This document shows, one piece after another, positions 25,526 to 33,531 of a DNA stretch of 42,575 nucleotides. How positions within the stretch are numbered: position 1 is the stretch's first letter; each line of letters begins with the position of its first letter. Source of the stretch: Alphaproteobacteria bacterium (GTDB taxonomy: Bacteria; Pseudomonadota; Alphaproteobacteria; Micavibrionales; UBA2020). The position numbers were made by a program, and so were the translations under genes. The notes below the pieces were generated by a model that was given only the letters and a program-made list of their open reading frames with translations, did no database searches and was not told the DNA's origin. Location of the stretch: contig WGNE01000046.1 in the NCBI GenBank assembly GCA_016124645.1, positions 1-42,575 of the forward strand, in the 5' to 3' direction.

Positions 25526-26152
25526 TCAGTCGTCGCTGCCGTCCCGGTCTTCGCCGCCGTTTTCACTGCCGTCTTCGCTGCCGCCTTCGTCGTCGTTCAG
25601 GCGCGCCTTCACGTCGTCTTCGCTATAGCCCTTTGCGGTCATGCAGGCCATGAAAGCCTTTTGTTCATCGGGGCTGGCGCCGCCCTGCCCATCGTCCTGC
25701 CCGTCGCTTTTCCCGTCGTCCGGCTTCATGGTGTGCGCTTCGCAGTCGCCGCTGTCGGTGAAGAAGTTCCGCACGGCGGGGGAGACGGCTTCCCTGGCCG
25801 GGGGCGGGGCGGCGGGACGGCTTTCGTTTTGCGCGGCGTCGCCCGCGGCGGGAGAGATGGCGGCGGCTTTTTGCATCGCCGCATTTAGTGCGGCATTTGG
25901 TACGGCCGCATTTAGTGCGGCATTCGGTACAGCCGCATTTTCTATCTGCGCATTCATCTCCGCGTTCCGTGACGGCGCGGCCATCCCGGTTTTCGTCGCG
26001 GGCGTTTCTTGATGCCCCGCGTTTTGTCCCGTGCTTTGCGTCGCGCGCGCGGCGGGCGGAATGTCGGAGGTGATATCGGCCTGCGCGAGGATGGTGACGC
26101 TGACAAAAGCGATCACGCCCAGAAGCGCGGCGATGCCCAGATAGTTTTTCAT
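25526..26152 (-). CDS. Membrane-anchored or secreted low-complexity protein
   Basis: 208 residues from ATG 26152 (GGAG upstream). The frame is open much further upstream, to 26365, but the added residues look random. One N-terminal hydrophobic helix (LGIAALLGVIAFVSVTILAQA) is either a signal peptide or an anchor. The middle is Ala/Asn/Pro/Gln-rich with a tandem repeat AAVPNAALNAAVPNAALNAA encoded by 27-bp DNA repeats. Cys pairs in SGDCEAH and FMACMTAKGYSEDDVKARLN suggest a small disulfide-linked C-terminal domain, followed by an acidic Asp/Glu/Gly tail. Function unknown. Confidence 0.7.
   Translation of the reverse strand: MKNYLGIAALLGVIAFVSVTILAQADITSDIPPAARATQSTGQNAGHQETPATKTGMAAPSRNAEMNAQIENAAVPNAALNAAVPNAALNAAMQKAAAISPAAGDAAQNESRPAAPPPAREAVSPAVRNFFTDSGDCEAHTMKPDDGKSDGQDDGQGGASPDEQKAFMACMTAKGYSEDDVKARLNDDEGGSEDGSENGGEDRDGSDD
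25878..25940. repeat. 27-bp tandem repeat inside a coding sequence
   Basis: Two 27-bp units (25878-25904 and 25905-25931) and a 9-bp remnant differ at two positions. Each encodes nine residues of the AVPNAALNA type in the gene at 25526-26152. Tandem units in frame can gain or lose copies without disturbing the protein. Confidence 0.8.
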
Positions 26153-26552
26153 GGCGGTCTCCAAGAGAGGCGAGCGGTGGTCGGGTGGTGCGGCGGGCGG
26201 CAGATTCCCGCCATCCTGATGGCTGGCGGCCTGTCCCCCTGCCATTGCATGATGAGCCCGTCCGCCTGCGCACGGCAATAGACAAGCGTATGATTTATAT
26301 CGTTTTAAACGCCATGTGATATTTTTGCCGCGCGCTGTGGCGGCGCGGACGAGCGGAAAAATCATGCATTGCAGGCGCTTAACCGAAAATGCGCGGACCC
26401 GGTGTCACCCGCCCGCCACTTCGCTGCAAGACGGGGCGCGAGCATCACTATATATATGTGCGCGAGAGGGCGAGGAGAGATGAGGACGGCTTGCCAAGGA
26501 TTGGCCGTTTTGCGTCGTCATATCTCCGGTAAAAGCAGGAAGGAGGCGTTTT
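26153..26552. other. Divergent intergenic region
   Basis: 400 bp between two outward-reading genes. No gene is credible. TA-rich patches at 26290-26330 (minus-side promoter likely) and TATATATATG at 26449-26458 stand out, but no pair of -10/-35 boxes is convincing. Confidence 0.5.
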
Positions 26553-26876
26553 ATGCGCAAAGATCTTTTCGCCACGGCGGTTTTGATGTCGGTTCTGGCC
26601 TGCACGGGCCGGGCCGAGGCCTGCATGACCCGCATCCTGACCCCGCCCGCCGAAATCCAGCCCTATCTGGACGGCAAACCGGACAGGCCGGACCCCGCGC
26701 TTTCCGCCATCGCGCAGTCTTTTCAGCGAGATAAGGAATATTACGACGCGCTGGTGAGCGATTATTGCATGGTGCGGCCGCAGGCCGACCCGGCGGGGGA
26801 GGAATTCCGGCGGGACATCGACTCCCGGCTCATCGCCCTGATCGCCCGAAAATGGCTGGACAGGCCGAAGAAATAG
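26553..26876 (+). CDS. Small secreted protein, unrecognised
   Basis: 107 residues. AGGAAGGAGG gives a very strong ribosome site. An N-terminal signal peptide (LFATAVLMSVLACTGRAEA, cleaved near residue 22) is followed by a 83-residue helical domain with cysteines at about 24 and 72 (ACMTRILTPP, SDYCMVRP) that could pair in the periplasm. It converges on the gene to its right across 16 bp. No family recognised. Confidence 0.75.
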   Translation: MRKDLFATAVLMSVLACTGRAEACMTRILTPPAEIQPYLDGKPDRPDPALSAIAQSFQRDKEYYDALVSDYCMVRPQADPAGEEFRRDIDSRLIALIARKWLDRPKK

Positions 26877-26892
26877 CCGCCGTGCCTCCAGC

Positions 26893-27615
26893 TCAGCCGA
26901 TCGCCCGTTGCACCATGGCGCGGTAGCGGGCGCGTTCGTCCGGCTGCCACCAGATGTAGCGGTCGTTGATGTCGCGGCAGATGTCCTCGATCCCCGCGCC
27001 GTCGCCCTTCAGCGTGCGCGCCCTCTCGATCGCTTCGGCGTCGAGCGGGCCGAACTTCGTCGAGACATCATCCTGGGGGCCGTAATCCTCCGCGTCGCTG
27101 TGCGCGACGGGCTTGATGGTCTGGAACACGTCGTCGCCGGACGAGGGTTTGGAAGGTCGCGGCGCGGCGATGCCGGAAACCCCGCCCTGGAGCATCCCGG
27201 ATTTTTCCTGCATCCTGCTCAGCGCCTTGCGCACCAGCGGGTTTTGCATCAGCGAGTTGAACCTGTCGAGCATGACGTCGGCGCCCTGCTCGAAGGCCTG
27301 CTTGTGCGCGGCGTCCCAGCCGGCGTAATCGTCGTGCAAGGCGCGGCAGATGTCGCCGATCGGCGCGTTCTGCGCCCTGAGCACGAGTGCGCGGATGAGC
27401 CGCGCGTGGTCGATGTCGTAATGGATGTTTTCGCCCTCCGGTCCGGCGCCGCCCGGCATTTTGATGCTGACGCGCGCGTCGGTGCCGCCGATGATTTTAA
27501 AGCCGCCGCGCATCTTGCGAAAGGCGAAGAACGGCGCGACGAGGACGTTGAAGGCGACGACGATGCCGATGAAAATGGCGATAAGCGTGTCCTGCGACAG
27601 GGGGTGTCCGGTCAT
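26893..27615 (-). CDS. Membrane-anchored protein with an internal DICR repeat
   Basis: 240 residues. An N-terminal helix (LIAIFIGIVVAFNVLVAPFF, residues 11-30) anchors it in the inner membrane, with a cytoplasmic remainder. Two similar segments of about 35 residues, at 76-110 and 199-233, share I-x-DICR-x3-D-x-Y-x2-W, each followed by a charged helix; DICR is at 88-91 and 211-214. A linker with low complexity (PRPSKPSSGDD) separates them. This looks like an internal duplication of a small helical domain. Family not recognised. Confidence 0.78.
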   Translation of the reverse strand: MTGHPLSQDTLIAIFIGIVVAFNVLVAPFFAFRKMRGGFKIIGGTDARVSIKMPGGAGPEGENIHYDIDHARLIRALVLRAQNAPIGDICRALHDDYAGWDAAHKQAFEQGADVMLDRFNSLMQNPLVRKALSRMQEKSGMLQGGVSGIAAPRPSKPSSGDDVFQTIKPVAHSDAEDYGPQDDVSTKFGPLDAEAIERARTLKGDGAGIEDICRDINDRYIWWQPDERARYRAMVQRAIG

Positions 27616-27835
27616 GGCGGGGCTTCCTTCGTGTGTTGACTTTCAGGCGGCCGCCGGATGGCCAGCCTTCCCCAAGCCTAGCAGGTCGGAATTAACAAAA
27701 GCAAACCCGCGCCCCGACCGTCGCGCCGGGGCTTCTTGCATCAAGCCTGCCCACAAAAACTTGGACGTCCAACTAATCACCGACTTGGACGCTTTTTATG
27801 TTCAATTTTTAAGCTGCTGATTTTCTTGGAAGAAA

Positions 27836-27910
27836 TGGTGATCCCGCAGGGATTTGAACCCTGGACCCTCTGATTAAAAGTCAGATGCTCTACCGCTGAG
27901 CTACGGAATC
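27836..27910 (-). tRNA. tRNA-Lys (anticodon TTT), CCA encoded
   Basis: Minus-strand cloverleaf: acceptor GATTCCG/CGGGATC with one T-G wobble, D-stem GCTC/GAGC, anticodon stem TCTGA/TCAGA with loop CTTTTAA (anticodon TTT), T-stem CAGGG/CCCTG with loop TTCAAAT, discriminator A and genomic CCA (27836-27838). It lies downstream of coaD, separated by 68 bp. Confidence 0.97.
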
Positions 27911-27978
27911 ACATTCTCAATAGAGATTGGAACAATAATTCATTCCATCAAGTGGGGTCAAGAAATAGATGAATTTCC

Positions 27979-28533
27979 CTATTTTGTAAATTTCTTTTTT
28001 AACGCGCGGACGATATTCGGCGTCACGAAATGGCGCACATTGCCGCCAAGTCTGGCTATCTCCTTGACAAATCTTGAAGAAATAAGCTGGTGCTTGTCCT
28101 GCGCCATCAGGAACATCGTCTCGATATCGTCGTTGAGATAGCTGTTCATGCCCGCCATCTGGAATTCATACTCGAAATCCGAGACGGCGCGCAGCCCGCG
28201 GACGATGACGCGGGCGTTTTGGTCGTTCACGAAATCCATCAAAAGCTTGGAAAAGGGCACGACTTCATAGGAGGTGCCGGCCAGCTTCTTGTTGTTGGCA
28301 AGGTCGGTCTTGACCAGCTCGACCCGCTCGGCGGTCGTGAACAGGGGGCCCTTGCCCGGATTGTCCGCCACGGCCACGACGAGGTGGTCCACCACCTTCA
28401 TCGCCCGCTCGACGATGTCGAGGTGGCCGAGGGTGATGGGATCGAAAGTGCCGGGATAGACGCCGATGAGCGGCGTGTGCTGGATTTTGACGGCGGTTCT
28501 CTTTTTGGGCTTCTGGGCGGTTTTGGCGGGCAT
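27979..28533 (-). CDS. coaD: Pantetheine-phosphate adenylyltransferase CoaD
   Basis: 184 residues. CoaD transfers AMP from ATP to 4'-phosphopantetheine in coenzyme A synthesis. The nucleotidyltransferase motif is GVYPGTFDPITLGHLDI, with the TxGH type HIGH-like signature; RGLRAVSDFEYEFQMAGMN and SSRFVKEIARLGG are diagnostic. About 20 basic extra residues (MPAKTAQKPKKRTAVKIQHT) precede the usual start; no internal start is available, so they are probably real. It lies 93 bp downstream of gyrA, an order common in alphaproteobacteria. Confidence 0.96.
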   Translation of the reverse strand: MPAKTAQKPKKRTAVKIQHTPLIGVYPGTFDPITLGHLDIVERAMKVVDHLVVAVADNPGKGPLFTTAERVELVKTDLANNKKLAGTSYEVVPFSKLLMDFVNDQNARVIVRGLRAVSDFEYEFQMAGMNSYLNDDIETMFLMAQDKHQLISSRFVKEIARLGGNVRHFVTPNIVRALKKKFTK

Positions 28534-28626
28534 GGAAATTCCTCGTTCGGTCCGGGCGCATTTTGCCCTGACGGGGATTTTACGCCGAAACGCGGGCGGT
28601 AAAAAGGGAAACTTGGCGGGGCGGGA

Positions 28627-31437
28627 TTACTCTTCGCCGTCTTCCGCGTCGCTTTCGGGTTTCACTTCTTCTTCGGGCTCGGGGGCTTCCACGGTCTTGG
28701 TCGCTTCCCCTGCGCCTTCCCCCGCGCCGTCTTCGTCGTCGTCCACGTCGCGGATGACGGCGGCGGAGACGACCTGTTCGTCGTCCTCGATGCGGAAGAG
28801 GGTGACGCCCTGCGTCTGGCGGCCGACGAAGCGCACGTCGCCGACCGGCATGCGGATGATCTGGCCGCCATCGGTGACCAGCATGACCTCGTCGCTGTCC
28901 AGCACCTTGAAGGAGCAGACGATCTGCCCGTTCTTCTTGCCCAGCTTCATGTTCCAGATGCCCGAACCGCCGCGCCCGGTGGTGCGGTATTCATAGGCGG
29001 AGGTGCGCTTGCCGAAGCCCTTGGTGGTGACGGCGAGCAGGAAGTCCTCCTGCGCCTCCAGCTCGGTGAAGCGCTCTTCGGTCAGGGTGACGTCGCCGGT
29101 GGTTTCCTCGTTGTCGTCAGCGTCGGTGGTATCCGCGCCGTTTTCCTCGTCGTCGGCCTGGCTGCGCAGCTGGGCCGCGCGCTTTAAGTAGGCCGCGCGC
29201 TCGTCCGCCGAGGCTTCCACGTGGCGGATGACGGAGATGGAGACCACGTCGTCCCCTTCCATCAGCTTGATGCCGCGGATGCCGGTGGAGGCGCGGGACT
29301 TGAAGACGCGAAGGTCGGCGACCGGGAAGCGGATGGCCTTGCCCTTGCGGGTGGAAAGCAAAATGTCGTCCTGGTCCGTGCAGGTGCGCACGTCGATGAG
29401 CTTCTCGTCCCCGTCCAGCTTCATGGCGATGAGGCCGTTGGCGCGGATGTTCTTGAAGTCCGACAGGCTGTTGCGGCGCACCGTGCCGTGGGAGGTGCCG
29501 AAGATGACGTCGAGGTCGTCCCAGGTCTCCTCGTCCTCGGGCAGGGGCATGACGACCGATATGGTCTCGCCCTGTTCCAGCGGCAGCAGGTTGATGAAGG
29601 CCTTGCCCCGCGCCTGCGGGGTGGAGAGCGGCAGCTTATAGACCTTCATCTTGTGCACGATGCCCTTGGTGGTGAAGAACAGCACGGGCGTGTGGGTATT
29701 GGCGATGAAGAGGTCGGTGACGAAATCCTCGTCCTTGGTCTGCATGCCGGTGCGGCCCTTGCCGCCGCGCTTCTGGGCGCGGTAGGTGGAAAGGGGCACG
29801 CGCTTGACGTAGCCGGTGTGGCTGACGGTCACGACCATGTCTTCCTTCTGGATGAGGTCCTCGATGTCGGTCTCGAACTCCATCGGCACCAGCTCGGTGC
29901 GGCGGGGGGTGGCGTATTTCTCCTTGATCTCGACGATCTCGCCGCGCAGCAGGGCCATCAGCGCCTCGCGGTCGCCCAGGATGCGCAGGCATTCGGCGAT
30001 ATAGGCGCAGACCTCCTTCAGCTCCCCGCCGATCTTGTCGCGCTCCAGCGCGGTCAGGCGGTGCAGGCGCAGGTCGAGGATGGCCTTGGCCTGCGTTTCC
30101 GACATCTTGTAGGTATTGTCGTTGGCGACGGGGTACATCGGGTCGTCGATGAGCTTGATGAGCGGGGCGACGTCCTCCGCCGGCCAGTGGCGGGCGGTCA
30201 GCTTGTCGCGCGCGTCCGCGGGGTCCGACGCGCCGCGGATGATGGCGATGATCTCGTCGATATTGGCGACGGCGACGGCGAGGCCGGCCAAGACGTGGGC
30301 GCGGTCGCGGGCCTTGCCCAGTTCGTAGATGGTGCGCTTGGTGATGACTTCCTCGCGGAAGTTCACGAAGGCGGCGATGAACTCCTTCAGGTTCATCATC
30401 ATGGGGCGGCCGTAGTTGAGCGCCAGCATGTTCGCCCCGAAGGAGGTCTGCAGCGGGGTGTAGCGGTAAAGCTGGTTCAGCACCACGTCGGGGATGGCTT
30501 CCTTCTTCAGTTCGATGACGATGCGCACGCCGTCCCGGTCGGATTCGTCGCGCAGGTCGGAAATGCCCTCGATGGTCTTCTCGCGCACGCAGTCGGCGAT
30601 GCGCTCGATGAGGCGCGCCTTGTTCACCTGGTAGGGGATCTCGTGGACGATGATGGCGAGGCGGTCCTTCTTGAACTCCTCGATCGTCGTCTTGGAGCGC
30701 ATCATGATGGAGCCGCGGCCGGTGTGGAACATGCCCAGCGAGCCGTTGCGGCCCAGAATCTGCCCGCCCGTCGGGAAGTCGGGGCCGGGGATGAGCTCGA
30801 TCAGCTCGTCGATGGTGACCTCCGGGTTGTCGATATAGGCGCAGCAGCCATCGATGACCTCGCCGAGGTTATGCGGCGGAATGTTGGTCGCCATGCCCAC
30901 CGCGATGCCGTTCGCGCCGTTGACCAGAAGGTTCGGGAAGCGCGCGGGCAGCACGGTCGGCTCCAGCGTGCTTTCGTCGTAGTTGGGCTGGAAATCGACG
31001 GTTTCCTTGTCGATGTCCTCCAGCAGGGTCTCGGCCACCTTGTTCAGGCGGGCCTCGGTGTAACGCATCGCGGCGGCGGGGTCGCCGTCCATCGAGCCGA
31101 AGTTGCCCTGTCCGTCCACCAGCGGCAGGCGCATGGAGAAGTCCTGCGCCATGCGGACCATCGCGTCGTAGATCGCGCTGTCGCCGTGCGGGTGGTATTT
31201 ACCCATGACGTCACCGACGATGCGGGCGGATTTCTTGTAAGGCTTGGAACTGTCGTAGCCGCCCTCGCGCATCGCGTAGAGGATGCGGCGGTGAACGGGC
31301 TTCAGGCCGTCGCGCGCATCGGGCAGGGCGCGGCTGACGATGACCGACATCGCATAGGCGAGGTAGGAGGTTTGCATTTCCTCTTCGATGGTAATCGGCG
31401 CGATGCCCTGCGTGGGCGCGGTATTGTCTGTGGTCAC
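28627..31437 (-). CDS. gyrA: DNA gyrase subunit A
   Basis: 936 residues from GTG 31437 (AAGGA upstream); an earlier GTG at 31458 lacks a ribosome site. GyrA cuts and rejoins DNA in negative supercoiling. The catalytic tyrosine is Tyr126 in [10 protein letters not shown]. The quinolone region [17 protein letters not shown] keeps Ser87 and Asp91 (E. coli 83 and 87), the drug-sensitive residues. The C-terminal beta-pinwheel holds the GyrA box [12 protein letters not shown] and related blades. An insert with acidic [18 protein letters not shown] and a Glu/Asp-rich C-terminal tail ([17 protein letters not shown]) lengthen it moderately. It is probably co-transcribed with coaD. Confidence 0.98.
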   Translation of the reverse strand: MTTDNTAPTQGIAPITIEEEMQTSYLAYAMSVIVSRALPDARDGLKPVHRRILYAMREGGYDSSKPYKKSARIVGDVMGKYHPHGDSAIYDAMVRMAQDFSMRLPLVDGQGNFGSMDGDPAAAMRYTEARLNKVAETLLEDIDKETVDFQPNYDESTLEPTVLPARFPNLLVNGANGIAVGMATNIPPHNLGEVIDGCCAYIDNPEVTIDELIELIPGPDFPTGGQILGRNGSLGMFHTGRGSIMMRSKTTIEEFKKDRLAIIVHEIPYQVNKARLIERIADCVREKTIEGISDLRDESDRDGVRIVIELKKEAIPDVVLNQLYRYTPLQTSFGANMLALNYGRPMMMNLKEFIAAFVNFREEVITKRTIYELGKARDRAHVLAGLAVAVANIDEIIAIIRGASDPADARDKLTARHWPAEDVAPLIKLIDDPMYPVANDNTYKMSETQAKAILDLRLHRLTALERDKIGGELKEVCAYIAECLRILGDREALMALLRGEIVEIKEKYATPRRTELVPMEFETDIEDLIQKEDMVVTVSHTGYVKRVPLSTYRAQKRGGKGRTGMQTKDEDFVTDLFIANTHTPVLFFTTKGIVHKMKVYKLPLSTPQARGKAFINLLPLEQGETISVVMPLPEDEETWDDLDVIFGTSHGTVRRNSLSDFKNIRANGLIAMKLDGDEKLIDVRTCTDQDDILLSTRKGKAIRFPVADLRVFKSRASTGIRGIKLMEGDDVVSISVIRHVEASADERAAYLKRAAQLRSQADDEENGADTTDADDNEETTGDVTLTEERFTELEAQEDFLLAVTTKGFGKRTSAYEYRTTGRGGSGIWNMKLGKKNGQIVCSFKVLDSDEVMLVTDGGQIIRMPVGDVRFVGRQTQGVTLFRIEDDEQVVSAAVIRDVDDDEDGAGEGAGEATKTVEAPEPEEEVKPESDAEDGEE

Positions 31438-31492
31438 GTTTCCGTCCTTATGAATCACCCGCGGCGGCCGGCGTCAGGAAAAGCGGAAGACT

Positions 31493-31506
31493 TTGATTTA
31501 CATCAA
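31493..31506. promoter_or_regulatory. Perfect FNR/FixK-type box upstream of gyrA
   Basis: TTGATTTACATCAA is a perfect match to TTGAT-N4-ATCAA, the target of FNR-type oxygen or nitric-oxide sensors. It lies 56 bp before the gyrA start and about 43-56 bp below the predicted gyrA transcription start, a position that would repress or be irrelevant. It could equally have served a rightward gene now lost in the island. No FNR-type gene is in this window. Confidence 0.5.
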
Positions 31507-31555
31507 AAAATCCCGCATACCGCCGATGGCGCGCAGATGCTGTAAAACTGCCCTA

Positions 31556-31584
31556 TTTCTAGCATTTTCCGGGGTGTTTTCCAA
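31556..31584 (-). promoter_or_regulatory. Probable gyrA promoter
   Basis: Minus-strand TTGGAA (31579-31584), 17-bp spacer, TAGAAA (31556-31561), about 120 bp before the GTG start. A direct repeat of 11 bp (GGGGTGTTTTC, 31571-31581 and 31592-31602) overlaps it on the plus strand. Confidence 0.45.
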
Positions 31585-31598
31585 ATGCTAAGGGGTGT

Positions 31599-32328
31599 TT
31601 TCATAAGGTGCGTCAGGCCAAGGAACGGGGCGGGCAAGGTGGTGCTGGAATGCCAGCCGCAGCTCATGCGGCTGATGACGCTGGCGCCCGGCGTCGATGC
31701 CGTCATCCCGCGCGAGCGCGCGCTGCCGCATTGCGACCTCTACGCCCCGCTGCTGAGCCTGCCCGGCATCCTTGGCACGACGATGGAGACGCTGCCGGCG
31801 GAAGTTCCCTATCTCTTCGCGCCGGAAATGGCGGCGGCGACGCAAAAGGCCTTCCCGCAGGACGAAAGGCTGAAAGTGGGCCTCGTCTGGGCGGGGCAGG
31901 TCATCCCGCGCGATCGTTCCTGCCCGCTGCAAAAGATCCTGCCGCTGCTGGGTGATCCGCGCATCGCGCCCGTGAGCCTTCAGGTCGGCCCCCGAGCGCG
32001 CGATTTGAAGGAGACCGGCGCGGATGCCTTCATCGCGGATATGTCTCCGCACCTCACCGACTTCGCGGAGACGGCAGCGGTGCTGGACAAGCTCGACCTT
32101 CTCATCACCATCGACACCTCCGTCGCCCACCTTGCGGGCGCGCTCGGCGTGCCGACGTTCCTGCTTTTGCGATACACGTCAGACTGGCGCTGGCTCGATA
32201 AAATCACGACATCTCCTTGGTACCCGAGCTTTAGGCTTTTCCGTCAGACGGGAGCTTGTCGGTGGGATGAGCCGCTGCATGAAATGCACACAGAACTGCA
32301 ACGGTTTGTGGATAAAACCCGGCGTTAG
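31599..32328 (+). pseudogene. Truncated, frameshifted TPR-type glycosyltransferase remnant
   Basis: The readable frame encodes about 240 residues of a GT9-like glycosyltransferase domain usually found behind TPR repeats: KVVLECQPQLMRL, FAPEMAAATQKAFP, LKVGLVWAGQ and LLITIDTSVAHLAGALGVPTFLLLR. The normal first half (TPR plus start of the catalytic domain) is missing. The segment VRQAKERG just before KVVLECQP lies in another frame (from 31608), consistent with a small deletion at about 31630. The frame from 31585 starts at an ATG without ribosome site. The gene is therefore probably a dead remnant of a sugar transferase. Its last 250 bp recur at 33073. Confidence 0.8.
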
Positions 32329-32466
32329 AAAACTTATGTATGCAGGTGCGCTTTTATCTGAACGGTGCACGGGAGAAAGTTGCTGATGATGGAAAACCGG
32401 AGGTTGTTTTGGGTGGACGGGTGCGGGGATTCGGGGTAGGGTTTTTCTGGATCAATGCTGTGAGTA
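32066..32466 (+). repeat. Copy 1 of an approximately 400-bp duplicated segment
   Basis: Covers the last 260 bp of the glycosyltransferase remnant and about 140 bp of non-coding DNA after it. It aligns with 33073-33476 over the whole length with scattered substitutions and few indels. Shared landmarks include CCGGCGTTAGAAA, TTTTATCTGAACGGTGCA and GATGGAAAACCGGAGGTTGT. Confidence 0.85.
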
Positions 32467-32501
32467 AACATACGGCTCTGTACTAAATTAAGGAGACTTT
32501 T

Positions 32502-32900
32502 TTGCTATATCTTGCGGCCTTTTTTTTGTTCTTTATTGTAAGTTGTTTCGTTAGGCTTTGGGCGCTCCCTAAAATGAGCGGACGCGAGATTGTCATGCAG
32601 CGTCCAAATTTCATCAACATCGCAAAAAAAAGTATCCTGGACACTTGCTGGTTCCTGACGATTTTCAGCTACTTGGTTCTTATCGGCTTTGAATGGACAC
32701 TGGATTCTGTTCAGTTCTACTTCCTGATCACATGGCCAATCATTATGACGTCAGTTATAGGAACCATCGCTATTCTATTTCAAAAGAGTATAAAGTTGAG
32801 CTTCGTGCGCTCAGAAAGAGCGGATTTACTGATATGTGCGTTGTTGGTTATGGGGATGCTCTTTCAAGTCTTTCATGTATTGACTCTCAACATAGAGTAA
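32502..32900 (+). CDS. Small inner-membrane protein, unrecognised
   Basis: 132 residues from TTG 32502 with AGGAGA upstream. Four hydrophobic segments are likely (LYLAAFFLFFIVSCFVRLWA, FLTIFSYLVLIGFEW, FYFLITWPIIMTSVIGTIAIL and LLICALLVMGMLFQVFHVL). GC is clearly lower than in the flanking core genes, fitting an accessory origin. The small ORF at 32919 follows after 18 bp. No family recognised. Confidence 0.65.
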   Translation: MLYLAAFFLFFIVSCFVRLWALPKMSGREIVMQRPNFINIAKKSILDTCWFLTIFSYLVLIGFEWTLDSVQFYFLITWPIIMTSVIGTIAILFQKSIKLSFVRSERADLLICALLVMGMLFQVFHVLTLNIE

Positions 32901-32918
32901 CAATTCTAAGAGGATGCA

Positions 32919-33068
32919 ATGCAATTAATATCAGAAAATCCAGAATTTAATGCTTACATACAAAAGTATATAAAAGATCAAGCGGCAAATATCAATTCTA
33001 TCGCACAACAATTAGGTATTCCAATCAATGGGGTAATCAATGGAATCAATGGGGTCGGAGTAAATTGA
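32919..33068 (+). CDS. 49-aa ORF ending inside a repeat
   Basis: An AGAGGA ribosome site precedes ATG 32919. The product begins MQLISENPEFNAYIQKYIKD, a hydrophilic helical start, and ends PINGVINGINGVGVN, where the last nine residues and the stop are supplied by the 27-bp repeat at 33044-33070. It looks like the start of a longer gene that was cut off when the repeat arrived. Low GC. Function unknown. Confidence 0.5.
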   Translation: MQLISENPEFNAYIQKYIKDQAANINSIAQQLGIPINGVINGINGVGVN

Positions 33069-33070
33069 AA
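33044..33070 (+). repeat. Left copy of a 27-bp direct repeat
   Basis: Identical over 27 bp to 35342-35368; the core is TGGGGTCGGAGTAAATTGAA. An extra AATCAATGGGGT subunit lies just before each copy (33023-33034 and 35329-35340). The homologous glycosyltransferase segment starts 3 bp after this copy, so the repeat marks a rearrangement boundary. Confidence 0.85.
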
Positions 33071-33072
33071 CT

Positions 33073-33476
33073 CGGAGACGGCGGCGGTGCTGGACAAGCT
33101 CGACCTTCTCATCACCATCGACACCTCCGTCGCCCACCTCGCGGGCGCGCTTGGCGTGCCGACGTTCCTGTTGCTGCGCCACACGTCAGACTGGCGTTGG
33201 CTTGACCGTATCGAATCGTCACCTTGGTATCCAAGCTTCATGCTTTTCCGTCAGACGGCAGCGTGCCGGTGGGATGAGCCGTTGCATGAAATGGGCACAG
33301 AACTGCAACGGTTTGTGGATAAGAACCGGCGTTAGAAAGCGTATGTATGTAGCTGCGTTTTTATCTGAACGGTGCATAGGAGATAGTTGGGTATGATGGA
33401 AAACCGGAGGTTGTTTTTGGTGGACTGGTGATAGGATTGGGGGTATCGTTTTTGCGGATCAATATTGTGGGCAGAC
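33073..33476 (+). repeat. Copy 2 of the approximately 400-bp duplicated segment
   Basis: Matches 32066-32466 with scattered differences. It begins exactly where the 27-bp repeat ends and runs into the leader of the Sel1 gene at 33532. Confidence 0.85.
33087..33335 (+). pseudogene. Glycosyltransferase C-terminal fragment (second copy)
   Basis: An 82-codon frame starting LDKLDLLITIDTSVAHLAGA and ending FVDKNRR, nearly identical in protein to the end of the remnant at 31599-32328 (for example HTSDWRWLDRIESSPWYPSF against YTSDWRWLDKITTSPWYPSF). It has only the last part of the catalytic domain and no start region, so it cannot be an active enzyme. Substitutions are largely silent or conservative, which suggests the copies diverged from intact genes rather than decaying in place. 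Confidence 0.8.
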
Positions 33477-33531
33477 AATGTTTTTCTTGATACGGTTGGC
33501 TTCTTTGTGAGCTTGCTGAGGTTTTTTATGC

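Noticed and set aside
25878-25940. A possible CRISPR-like repeat
   Set aside because: The 27-bp units are directly adjacent with no spacers and lie in frame inside a coding sequence.
29221-31545. A 774-codon open frame opposite gyrA
   Set aside because: Antisense shadow of gyrA with Val/Ala/Asp/His-rich composition and no recognisable domain.
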